The position numbers and the translations under genes were made by a program. Of a stretch of DNA of 64,000 nt, positions 47,901-60,144 are shown piece by piece. Every line of letters starts with the position of its first letter. Position 1 is the first letter of the stretch. The notes beneath the pieces are model-generated. The model saw only the letters and a list, made by a program, of their open reading frames with translations. It did not search any database and was not told the DNA's origin. Source of the DNA: Nemopilema nomurai (Eukaryota; Cnidaria; Scyphozoa; Rhizostomeae; Rhizostomatidae); assembly GCA_003864495.1 (NCBI GenBank), contig ML133436.1, positions 4,258,212 to 4,322,211 on the forward strand, written 5' to 3'.

Positions 47901-50900
47901 AGATAAAATAAATCTCATTTCAAAGACGTTATAAACTTACGCTTGGTGCTTCTGTCGAGGCAATCTCGAGACTTCTCAATGCAGCCGTAGTGGACATTAT
48001 GAGAGCAAGCTGAGAAATTGCGACACAGAAAACAGATTAAAATGCAGTAGTGACGGATGGCCAAGGGTACAGTGTGGGTGAAACGCATCTATACAAAATT
48101 ATATTTTCATTTCAAAGCAGATAGCTAAGGAGGCCACTGAAGTATAAATGCTGATAGAATTAAGGGAATCTTGCTATGCATGTAAGTTATAAACATACAA
48201 AATGACAGATTGGTAAATGAGCATGAGATGCAATAATTTCTCTGACAAAGGAAAGGCTTTCAAAACGAGGTCGTGAAGCCATGGCAAACATTCCTTGTAA
48301 ACTTGAAACGAAATAAGACAAGTTGCTCAAGAACACTACCCAGCATGAATACATTATGGTTTGATCCGAATAGAAAGACATCATTTGCCTTGGTAACCGG
48401 TCATTTATTCTGTAACTAGAAGTGCCAGCGTTGCTACTTATGGCACACATTGGCACACATAACATTTCATTGCATGCAGTGAAACATTTACTTCTATTTC
48501 CAGGGGCTTCGATTTGCATTATTAAGATAAAAAACAACACAACAGCTATGAGCAAGAGGATGAGAATCGCAAACAAAAATACTCACCATCGCAATGATAG
48601 CCCTGGCTAATCAAACCGCTGCGGAGGAACAAGGCGAAAAAGCTTGTTAATTTAAGGGATGGAGGAGACTTAAGAACTGTGTCTAGTTGATTTCTCATCA
48701 AAGGTCTGCGAGAAAAGTGCCAACGGCAAAAGGAATAAACTATCAACACGCAGAGTCTGATGCATCTAATGAAACTTCGCTATATAAACCTAGAGGCAAT
48801 CGAGAAGCACAGCGAATCTCGGGACAATTTTACAAAGAAAACAGCCTTTCATGATGTCTCTTTCATGAAGTGAACCTTTCATTGCAAAATGACGTCACGT
48901 TTCATGAAGAGGGTGAAACCATTGAACACAAGGAATGGTTCTGTTCTGAACACGACGCTTGTGTGCAAACTTAGATAATACTAGATGTTAACTGGGAAAT
49001 GCTTTTACCTTAAATACTTTTCACATGTTGTGCAGCGATTAGCTCCATTGAAGGTTGTCAGTTCGAATTTATGGCGGCCAACTAGGAAAGATATAATGAA
49101 AATGAGACCCCGCTAAGGCAATAAAACAGCATGCTATCAACTCTGGGATGCCGCAGAACAGTGAGTAGATTCAAGCGAAAGACGACTGCTTCTTGGATTT
49201 CCCAAGGCCAATGAGAGCTTTCAAAACAAAACTGACTCTGATAAGGGAAAGTGTCATGACTGTTGCAACATTGGCAGTGTTCTTATCGTTGTTGTTCATT
49301 ACTAATGATTTCATTTCTGCCAACAAATACTTATGCCAAGGAGTGTTACAAAATTCATGACGTCATTTGGCTCGTCTTAGCCACTATTAAGATTGTACAA
49401 ACCAGCCTCGAAATCAGGATGACTGCAGCCTCGCAATCAGGATTACTGCATTCACCGGGTCTTAATCAATACAGCAGGAAAGCGATCTAGCAAATTGCTC
49501 TAAATCCTGCGCAGTTGAACCGAATGTTACCGTAAATCATTTGGGAATGTGTCAACTTACCGCCCTTGAATCTGTTGAGTTGTACAGCATCTCTGAAAAA
49601 AAAATTAGCAAAGATCGTTAATACTTGGCTTACATCTGCTTAAAATCTTCATGTTTCTCTTGCAAACACTCGAGCAGTACTCGTCAATTTTAACTTCATC
49701 GACAATATTCTTCTGCAGGAACTTAGCCTTGCACGTGGAGCCATGCGCATGCTTACATGCTGGCAGAAGCAACAATTTTTAGTAAATATGGGAGAAATTG
49801 GAAATTCTCATACTACTATTCAACCACTACTTGAGTTTTTGCTCCCCGATCAATGCTTGGTTAGTTGTCCAAGGCACGGACAATTCTACGTGCACCTCTT
49901 TCGAAAGTCCTCGTGCGTCAGGTCACGTTAGGTGACCTTCTCTCCATCCATTGTCACTTGAAAGTCGGCACCAACCAACTTTACAGATAAATAATAAACT
50001 AAACAAACAAATGATAGAATATCAACCACGTAGCTCACATGCACATTTGTAGCTTCGTAACCCAGGCGTCCTTCAGCAACTTGGATGTCACGAACATGGT
50101 ACAGTTGATCGTCTCTGTCACTGGCAAATGGAAATCGAATTCATGAGGACCAAGAGAACGTTGGCGAACCGCACAGGTCTATCAGACTGACTATCAGCGC
50201 GCAGGCAGGAGAAACAGATGCATAAATAACATTATTCAGGGCGTTTACCAGCGGCTTAAGATATCCGCAAAAAGGGGAAGCAACGCAGACTCGGCTGCTT
50301 CCGGCATAAAAATAGTCTGCTGGAATTCCAGTAATTTCGCTAGTCAGATTAGCAGAATAACTTGCGCGCTATCATTCAAAATTGGCACAATGCCTGCTAA
50401 AAACTGTTGCAGCACAAGCAACAATTCTATGATTCCCTTTCATTCACCCCTCTGCTGCAACATAAAACCAAATTGTCACAGCCGACCAACCCCCCCCCCC
50501 CCCCCCTGACTTTTCTTATGCTGCAGTTTGCTACCAGAGTAGTTTTGCAAGAGGCCAGAGGTTACCTAGTATCGATGTGTCGAAGCATGCTTTGGAACAC
50601 AAACTAGCAAAGGGGCAGATTATATACGCTGAAAATCGCAAAAATTGGGGATTTGCAATATAAGAGCTGGATTGCTATCGCCGGAAGCGTGTCAGATTAT
50701 TGAAACCATATCGTGTGTTCAAAGCCGTCTCTCTTTATAAGCCTGGAACGCTTTTTGGGGATTAACATCTCCTGCAATAAATACTATTTAGAAAACATCA
50801 TACTTAAAACGGTAGACTGCCTTAAACGGGTCTGCTGTGAGATAAGTATATTATGAATCCAATGTAACACACCTTCATCTTGCCCAACAGCTTGCATATT

Positions 50901-53900
50901 CCAGCAATATGCCAACTATTAAAAAATGAATCAAAACAGAAGACTTAGAATTAAAGTCTTATCGGCTTTCAAAATTAGTCACAGTTTTGGCTTATGGCAG
51001 GGGTGAAAATTATGCATCACAGGGATGAATAAATCAATGTTCTTTGTAAACAAGACATGCAATACCACGTATACTGCCAAAGTCCATACGACCGAATCGT
51101 GAAGTACTTTTGGGAGAAATCTACAAAGAAATTAAATGAAAAGAGGACCTAAGCCAAAATCGGCTATACATCCCCGAGCTCCTGGGGTGCAAACTTTTCT
51201 GTTGCGGCCAAGGTTGTTTCTAATCCTTGCCATTCCAAAAGGAAATTCTCACAGTGATTACAAGATGTGCTTCCCATGTGCTTTCAGGCGACCACACTCC
51301 GTTCCTTCTACTCTTTCAAAAGTGGCAACGAGAATTCCTATTGTCTTAAATTTCATGGACATAAATCCAGTGGCCTTTAAAGTCGTATTATGTACCACTT
51401 CACAATATTTAAACATGTTCACTCTAGCTTCGCAACTTAAAGAAAACATGTGAAAAATTGTTTGAGCAAGACTAACTTTTCCTTTCCCTGAATCGGATGT
51501 TTCTGCATCAACCTTGAATCTCTTCAAATTGAGCTTCTCTTTGATTTCATACGTGTCTCGTTGAATCTTGCAAAGTAGCAAGTACTTGTCGAACAAGAAG
51601 GCATAGCGCTTCGATGTTCTAAAAAGGAAGCGAGGCGGTTTCTAACATACCACTTGTTTTTCCAAACGTTTTTGCATTTAGGCAGAAGAATAAAAACAAA
51701 GGGAAGATACACAGATTTCATCTGCACGTTTTTCTTCAAATTTATCAGGCACTTGAATAGATAAGCAAAGAACCTTAAAATGCTCCAAAAAAAAGCTACA
51801 GCAAGAGTTCTAGTTTGCTACGAAAGATCAACATAAAGCGAAATCAGATTGTTATGAAGTCACGCCTTTCAAGCAGAAGAACGCGAGAGTTCGACAGCCA
51901 TCATTACGATAGAGACATTTAACGGGCCTGCATATCGGACCACACTGGGCCATAGAAGCAATCAGGGGCTTACGCTTTCTTGTTGTCGTCGCTGGCGAAT
52001 CTCACTTGCACCTCACCATCGTTTAGAAACCTCCCATATTCGTAAATTCGCTCCTGCAGTTGTGAAAGGGAATGCTTTGGTTATTATACTTATATTTTAA
52101 TATATAGCGAATATTTATAATAAGGTTCTTAAAACAGTTCAACCAAACTACAACTCAACTAGACCAAGACTGGCCACTTCTTCAACTGGTTAAACAATAT
52201 TGGAAAATCAAACTTTGCCCCAGAGGTGGGATTTCCGAGTTGCTGATTGGTATCAAAGAAACTCAAAGGAAGCAACCGAGGGAGGGGTGACACTGACATA
52301 ATCATGGTTCTTCCACGAGAAATCAAATCGATGTCGTTGCAGAGATAGAAGACTATGGCTTTAATCTGTTTTCGTGAACTCAAAAATATTTAAAGTATCA
52401 TAAGCAAAAAATGAAGTATGCATTGCTGTCAATAAACCTAACACGAGGCCACTCACGTGCTGGCATGGGTCGTCTTTCACGCTGAAAAAGATGTTGTGTA
52501 TCAACTGATTGTATAATTTAGTAGTTGATTAATAATTAGTAGTCGAGAACAGAAATCGTATATAAACATACTTACCCAAAGAGGAGACAAAGTCTGTTGA
52601 AATTCATAGTAGCGACAATAGTGCCAAATAAAAAGGTGATAGATATAGCCCTTGTTTGGTAGGGCTTAAAGGGACACCTTGTGGTGCACTAGAAATAATT
52701 GAAAATTGAAAATATGGAAGTGGCGTTTATTTCAACTCGGCTTTTGACAGCATCGGGATTTTAATACCTAATTCAAGGCGATTCGCAGGCATCTTTTTAC
52801 TGTGGTCTAAATCATTTTGGTACTGACAGCCATTTACTTTGACAAACCTTGCTTCTATCTTTGCAATCTTCTTCTTCATTTCGTCATCCTTTTTATACAT
52901 GTTTATGTAGTCCGCAACATCCTAGAATAATACGACTTAATAACACATGCAATCAAAAAGCATCGTAAAAACACTAGGCATCCTGAAAATGTAACATGTT
53001 ATATACGCCTAGTCACGTTCCATCTGTCAGTTATTTCATCTGCGGGCTTCCTTTGCATCTTTCCTTTGCATGGAATTCTCAAAAGGAAGTTCCTTTCACC
53101 TTGGGGTCAAAACATGGAATGAGATTCCAAGATACATAAGAATGAGCCCCACAGTTTCCATGTTTAAAAGAAAATTAAAGGGATTCATACAAAGTTATTA
53201 AATTCCCAAGAAAATACGATCCCTAGGTAGAACAGCTACGTCCTTATTTAATCTTATTTTATTTTATTCTCTAGTAGAAGTAGTTTATTCTTATTTTAGC
53301 TGATAGGGATAAGTTTATAAAGATTTTCAAATAAAAAAAATTAAAAAAATGTCGTTTAAGGTAAAATAACGGAGCTTCATCGTTGTTAGATTATTAGGGC
53401 ATTATTCAGAACTTTAACTGATTCTTGTCAAGTAACTGGTTAACGTGAACTGGCCTTATCGAATATGGAGCAGTCAATTTTTGTCAGCTTTGGTGTCATA
53501 ATTAGTGTCGTAAAAGGATAAATATTGAACAACATCTGCGATCTCTTGTAGTTCCTACTGAAACGAGGTGGTGGTGAAATTGATTTTGCAATTTGTAACG
53601 AAAGCCTCCAACCAATGCATTAATAAATAAATTTCCCCCTTTGCCAATGTATTTATCACCCGACGTACAACCGCATGATGAAAGACCACTGCACGAACCT
53701 CATACTTAGCTTGTTTTTCCTTCTCTCCACAACCCTACTGTCAATGTCCAGCGATGTGCACATGCCTTAAGAAACAGGTCGACGAAAGGGCAAAGGAGAA
53801 GAAGAAGCCTCAAGCGATTGCAACAAAGAAGAAGCTGAAAGTGCCTGTATTAGAGAGAGCCGTTACCTGCATGACTTCGAGGGCCTTCTGGGTCACTGCT

Positions 53901-56900
53901 CGGTCGGGATGATCCTGGGGCGTGTCCTTCAAAAGCCCCTGCGAAATTAGACGCAAAAGCTTATGGTCACGAACAAAATTTCCGACAAAATCTAAATAGT
54001 GAGAGGGCTTCACAGACGAATCCAGTTGAATCGTATTCAGCAACATTCAGGCCTACATCAACTTTAACGACAACAGTCTCGTCTCCTTATCGAGCGACAA
54101 CAGCCAACGGGGTTCAATGTATTTGCAAGTGCACAGCCTAAATTCGATTATGCTGGCAAGGTCAAAATATCTCTAGATACGGGAGGCAAGGTGGAATTAT
54201 TTTTTAAGGCAAGGCAAAATTATACAGGGATTATTCGTAAATGTTTTGAATAATCTTGTTTCCTCTAGCCAATAACTTCAGATTTTGTTTCTTTCAGATC
54301 CCAGGAGCAGGATGAAACGATTAATTCCTCGCAGAAGCGTATAGCAGGGTGTGCAAAGTTAAGAAAAGCAGACGAAATAAAACGCTCGCTGCATTATTAC
54401 CTTCAGAAGCAAAGGGTATTTCAAAATTCTTTGGAACGGTACAATGAGCTGTTCATGCAGGGGAAACTTCCTGCCAGACTTTTTTTGACACTCCTGCGAA
54501 TAGGGACAAAAGTTAGATTCAACACGAGTCAAGAAACATCTTTTAGCGGAAATAACTTACAACGGGAGACATTTTGCACAAATGAGAATGGAATAAAACA
54601 CACCTCGACAAGCTTACTGAACGTGGCATCTTTGCAGAGCTCGGTGACCTGTTTGACATGAAAAGATAGCAATCAGAGCAGAGAGCCGTCGTGGAGGCCT
54701 GGGACAGATAAAGCCTTGATGACATCATCAATCGAGATTATTTTGGTAATCAAGAGCAACAGTGCTTAGGAAAGATTCCAATTGGTTACTAGCTTGATTA
54801 GTGCGATTAACTGTTTTTCTCTTAGTATTTGAAATCTAGCAAAAGTAATGATAAATATTCCATTTTATGTTTGAAAAAGCAACTGAAATGCATATATGAT
54901 CTCATAGGAGAATGAAATTGATGAAGTCCCTTACGTGCTGCTGTGCCTCTTGCATATTTGAGCAGTAGTATGCGTACTCGAGAAATCGATCGGCCTGAAA
55001 ACAAAAGTTTTCTCTAAGAGACAAAATCCATTACTGCCCGTTAATATTTTATTAAATCGGTAGAGTGGGTTGCCTCGTTTGTTTTTAGACATTTACACAT
55101 TAAAATACATGTTATGGAAAGCAGAACGTGCAAATTGCTTGATGGTTGCTTTTATCCTAAAACTTTGTGACAAAATGTGACAGTAACTAACAGCTGTCAC
55201 ATTCTACTTGCCACAAACTGGAACAGCTCTGTTTACATTGCTGGAAATCAAATACAGTTTTCATTCTTAAAAGGCCTTCTAAATGATTAACTCTTTCTTC
55301 AGCAGTCCTTACAGAGACCAACATTCTTTGAGATCAACATCGGCTAGCGGCAACAACAACGACAACGATCCAAAATTGGTATGAAAACTGTTCAGATATC
55401 TAGCATGTCTTTAGAAGGGTAAATCGGTATTGTCCATTCGAGACATACTTGAAGAAGTGACACCCAAAACGGCGATTGACTTGTGTACAGCTATCACCAT
55501 GTCATAATAAAAAAAGTCTACTTCTTGTACAAAATGATACTCCAACTTACAAAATCGATGAAGCTCTGCAAATTCAACCCCATTCCGTTAGGCTTCAGAA
55601 GTCTATCAAATTCATAGTGGATTTTGTAGAGTGTCTAGAAATACAAAAAAGAATAGATATGGAATTAGGGAAGCTTAAGAATGGTATCAAAATTACATTT
55701 GACCTTTTTCTTCAGAAACAACGGCCTATACCTTCAATCACAAATACCGAAATAGTTTGAGGATCTACTAAAGAAAGTAGGATTCAATTTGTTGGACCTT
55801 CGCTCATTGGAAAGTTGGCTGAATCATGAGGCAAATATTAAATCTGAATTAAATCCTTTTGATGAGTAAATAAATCTAAAAAAACTGATATTTGTAGAGA
55901 TGTCATTGGATACAACTAAATCCCTTCTAATGCCAAACACCAGCAATATTTTTTTGTTCTGATCTCATGAATCTTTAGACATTGAAATAACCTTAATCTT
56001 GGTGCAAGAAAGAATTATTAAAAGATTAAAACTACCTCAGTATTCATGAAAATTATTTCTTTGTCTTCCTTCTTCAGAGACATTTTCAAAGGTCCAATAA
56101 AAAACTGCAAAATTTAAACCCAATTTGGCAAAACGTTTCACTTTAAGTTTAATTGACAGAACACAGATAATCCTGATAGAGTTCTTGAAATATGATGAAA
56201 CTCAACATTTCTAAAAAATTTGAGAAATATATGTGTTATGTATGCCAAGTTACAACTTTATAGGTTCATAAAATACTATACATATAAACATGTCTCCCTT
56301 GCTAAAAGCTTTCGAAATAAACGACTCTTGTAATTGTCGTTTTGCCACACCATTTGAATATTAATTGTTTCTTAGTAAAAACACAATTTATATATGCATC
56401 TAACGAAAAAAATAAAATACACTTTTTGGTTTAAGACAAATTACATCTGAGGGCAATATTAAATGAAAAATTGCTTACATCCTTCATCACCCTAAGGGCA
56501 TTTACATAATTTTCTTCAGTTTGAACAATTTCATTGATTATATGGCTCCGTTTATCTGGAAGTGCTGCAGGTTCTCTGGCCAGAATTTTATTCTACAGAA
56601 GACAAGGACAATAAAAAGAAAATAAAAGTAAGATCTATATCTTATCTAGAAAATATTGAGTTTTCTACAAAGCTTTTTAATTAAGACCCAGGGGCAATCC
56701 AAATTTGATCTTACTGAGGACAGATAATCAAAAACATACTTTATAAGACATCCTAAAAGAAGATATGACAAATTTTGAGAAGTCTGTATTGACAGTCCTT
56801 TAGAAATATAAAACTGAAAATAAAAAATCAAGACGAAGAAAGCCAAGAAAGTATTTTTGCAGCCAAAAAAAGAAACTTTGCATTTATTTCAAGTGAAATA

Positions 56901-59900
56901 TTGAAGCCAAGAAATCCATGGGCAAAATATAAATTACTTAGATGTTTATCATGGCATATCTATTACATAGATCAAAGAGGAAATAAAAATAAAGCACAAT
57001 AACTTACAGTTTGTTGCACACATTTCACAATGTCATCATAGATCTTTTCATTTTCAGCCACAGTAACTGGATCATATATATTGTATATATCATCATCCTC
57101 CTCACCAAGTTCAGTTCTTCCACTAAATAGTTTAAACATATTAGTAATTTCTTCATTATTTGAATTTTAGATTAGAATTTTTGTAAAAGGCAGGATACAA
57201 TCAAGTATCAAATGCCAAAAAGGCACATTCCTAGTCTTTGATTAATTTTCATACTTTCAATCAGGTGGCAATTGTACCTACAAATGTTGCAAATGGCTGA
57301 AAATTCAATATCATAACTGCATTGAAATAAACTAAAGATTTAACACCATTTTTTAGCTCTATCAAGTACCCACACCAGAGAATCCTCTCAGCCTTTAAGG
57401 GTATTAATTTTGGTTTAAATTAAGTAGGGGTCCATGTTTGATCACAAACATCTCTTGTTTGAGGCAAACTGAACTTGAAGACATAGTGTTGCAGAAATTA
57501 TGCTGATAAGAATATTTCTATGTTTCTCCCCGGAATCTTTCCACTAACATGCATTTCAAGTGGAGGATTTATTGTACTTACAAAAATTGAGAGCATTCAC
57601 TAGTTTCTCCTACTTTCTGTAAGCTAGAAGTTGTAGTTTGCTAAAAACATACTCTGAGGCAACAGCATCCTCGAGACGTGAATAAATATCTCTATCATCA
57701 TAGTGGTAATGGTGTCGTTGCTGTTGGAAGTTGTTCTCTGGAGGAAATGACCTGAAAAAGGAGAATGCACCATAGTTGTATATTACATGGGCTTCATGTT
57801 AATGTCAAGATAATCTGTATCGGCACCAGCAAACTCAAGTTTTTGTCTATAGCATCATTTTGCGATTTTCATTTTCAAAGGATACATGTTTTACAACTAC
57901 AGATGAAATATAAATTAAAGGCATTTCCACAGAACTCTATCTAGGTGCTTTGAAAAGCCTGTACTGCTTACACTTCTAATCAAGTTATTGTTTACTCTAC
58001 TTGACTCAATACCCTACAAAAACATTTGTTAAAATTCATGACCAACACAAACTCCTTTCTGGGTGCTCTGCAGACCAAATAATCAGATAAAAAAAGTAAA
58101 AATATGTCAGCATCCATTCTTTAAAGTTTAACCATTTACAGATGGTATAAAAACATAAAGAATATAGTGGCATAATAAAAAACCACTGTAAATACTAGAA
58201 TACTGCTTAATCTTCTTACTTCAGCCCCATTTGTGTTGCCAATGGTGACTTTGATAGCAAGGATAAGCAATGAATGACCTAACAACAGAAATTAATTATT
58301 TTTCAATTTGTAATTTTGTTTTTATGAAAAAAATTTAACCAAAGTTAATCAAATTATACATATTAATGTTCTAGACCATAGCATTATGTTTATCTACCAG
58401 CAAGACACAAATTGTATTCTGTTAACAATAAAAAAATAATTCTTGTTTTGGCCTAGAAATGGAGACAAAATAGCCTTTTCGTCAAATTAATTAGATTTAT
58501 TCAATAAAATTTTTAAAAAATAAATTATAACAAATAATTTAGTTTAAAAATGCATTTTAGATAATAAACTTACAACTTTTTTAAGACTGTGATGACTCAA
58601 AAATACCTCAAAAAAGCAACAACAGTGCCAGAAAATTTTTATGGACAGTAACAAATTTTCAAAAGGCCAACATCACCTTTGCAAAATCAGAGACATCATA
58701 CAAATCTCTTGAACTGAACAAGTCTTGTTCTTGGATCTTAAAAATGACCTTGCATGCCGTCAAGAATCCAACAATGTTCTTGTTGCAAAAAAACTGAAAT
58801 GAATAAACAACAAGTTAGAAACAGTAGTTAATGCTAAATATGAAGAGTTTATGCAAAATCAAATCCTTTATCATTTCTATAAACCTCTTTTTTCATAATG
58901 CATCGTTATGAATGTTTAGTGAGAAATGATGTCAAGAGCAATTGCAGAATTTATTGCAATTTGGTCTGGTTGAGCATCAGAAAATAGCTTAAACCGCTGA
59001 TAATTATCATTGGGATTTGAAGTTGATTTCTTCTATTCAGTGCTTAGCAAGACAAATAATGTCATGTGTACATTAATTTCCAACTTGGTTACAATGCATT
59101 TTGGAATTTCACTGTTTTCCTATTACTTCCAAAAAAGAATACGTACATACTCAGGCATGCTTATTCTTCAAAAGAACCGAAAAGCATTTTTAATAAATGG
59201 GACCATTTTACTAGTCTACTAATCATAGTATAGAGGCATACCAACTCAGCATAGCGTCATACGCATATAAAAATTAAAGTTCATCAAGGTACCTCCTTCT
59301 CTAAAAATATTGGCAGCAGTGTGTGTAAATAATTTATTTGGCAATTAACATAGTCAGAAAATGGTTAAAAAAGTTCAGTAATGATACTAATAAATATGGA
59401 TTTTAACCAAATTCAAGCTTGAAGGGACAAATCAAGCTCTATGATTCTAGTAATCTTAAGTACATTTCGGAGTATTTCTGCTGATATAAGTACTCCGACG
59501 ATATTATTGTTTTCTATGATATTTATTTATAGCATAGGAACTTCTTAGAAAACGTAAATGGCACCATTAATTTTGTCATCGTTTGCAAACAAATTAAGTT
59601 TGCAATGATAATTTCAAACAGGAAGTAGCTTTCACGTACAACCAATATCACAGACAAAGGTTCACATGGGTTTAGAAAACGGAATATTTCTCGAAAACGG
59701 ATGCTCAGATAGATTCAATTGAAACCAGATATGTTTAAAGTTATTGAAAATATTACTGTACACGGCTTTGTGACCAAATTTTTATAAGATGCATTAATTA
59801 GCCACCGTTCAATATTTTATCATATCACACCATGACTGCGACTATCCTTTATTTAGGTCAAATTGAGGTAATTTCCATATTCACACTTTATTTGTGCTTG

Positions 59901-60144
59901 TTCGTGTCATAAGAAAAAGAGTAAAAATCGCTCTTGCACTGACCGCTGACATGTGTGTGGCTCGTGTTAAGTCCTGAACAGCCCCTCGCCTGATGTAATT
60001 TGCGACTTCACACAAAATAACTCCATCTCGGAGGGCTTGCACGAAATCAATCAGATCACAGTCTGTATGAATTTTGCTCGACGCGGGAACAGCCCCAGTG
60101 GAGCTGAGCCATTCTTTTGCCATCTGCCATTCTTGCACAGCCAT
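44926..60144 (-). CDS. VAV: VAV-family guanine nucleotide exchange factor
   Basis: Thirty exons: 59944-60144, 58677-58793, 58220-58278, 57653-57751, 57008-57122, 56479-56592, 56036-56104, 55551-55634, 54935-54994, 54604-54648, 54401-54493, 53867-53938, 52848-52921, 52457-52481, 51974-52053, 51477-51618, 50804-50834, 50039-50120, 49561-49592, 49008-49081, 48587-48618, 47941-48009, 47537-47579, 47271-47324, 46915-47034, 46521-46608, 46183-46270, 45758-45816, 45471-45536, 44926-44976; about 778 aa. Order: CH (exons 1-3), acidic segment with three Vav-type tyrosines (DIYSRLED, DDIYNIYD, KIYDDIV), DH (VPFQRILKYPLLLK), PH, C1, SH2 (GTFLVRQS), one SH3 (NWWYGELDG, FFPRTYV). It activates Rho/Rac GTPases downstream of tyrosine kinases. 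The start ATG at 60144 follows an in-frame stop. Only one SH3 is present, as in other invertebrates. Phases agree everywhere except between exons 20 and 21. Exon 17 (31 bp) is the least certain. Confidence 0.93.
44981..45178. repeat. 26-27-bp minisatellite in the last VAV intron
   Basis: About 7.5 units alternate between two types, GAAGACAAAACGCACATCAA-type and AAAGACAAAAAGTGCACCAA-type, giving an approximate 53-bp dimer period. Read on the VAV strand the units are pyrimidine-rich (TTTTGTCTTC), and the array ends only a few bases from the exon 30 acceptor TTTCAG at 44977-44982. Confidence 0.9.
46443..46513. repeat. 15-bp tandem repeat near the VAV exon 26 donor
   Basis: TTTTGACAAGGTGCT and TTTTGCCAAGGTGCT variants are repeated about 4.5 times within 10 bp of the exon 26 donor (46519-46520). 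It lies wholly in the intron. Confidence 0.88.
50490..50506. repeat. Run of 17 C residues in VAV intron 17
   Basis: An uninterrupted C tract on the plus strand, so a G17 tract on the VAV sense strand, between exons 17 and 18. It could form a G-quadruplex in the pre-mRNA; its exact length is prone to sequencing error. Confidence 0.9.
53076..53340 (+). mobile_element. 3' end of a non-LTR retrotransposon in VAV intron 12
   Basis: The plus-strand frame 53076-53201 ends in a stop and contains GVKTWNEIPRYIR then MFKRKLKGF, the typical last residues of LINE reverse transcriptase ORFs (G.K.WN.IP..., then F...LK). It is followed by AT-rich DNA ending in AAATAAAAAAAATTAAAAAAATG, a likely tail. It is 5'-truncated and inserted antisense to VAV. 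The clade cannot be told from this fragment. Confidence 0.75.

Noticed and set aside
49640..49760. Candidate VAV exon with several cysteines on the minus strand
   Set aside because: All three frames hit stops or break phase; exons 18 and 19 join directly in the right phase and give the expected PH-C1 linker.
51258..51476. Short block with H-M-G-S considered as a VAV PH exon
   Set aside because: Phase would fit, but the 31-bp exon at 50804-50834 also fits and gives a better PH strand (TVL before TETINCTMF).
55476..55760. 94-aa plus-strand open frame
   Set aside because: It is antisense to VAV exon 8 (55551-55634), which has homology and splice sites; the frame is a shadow.
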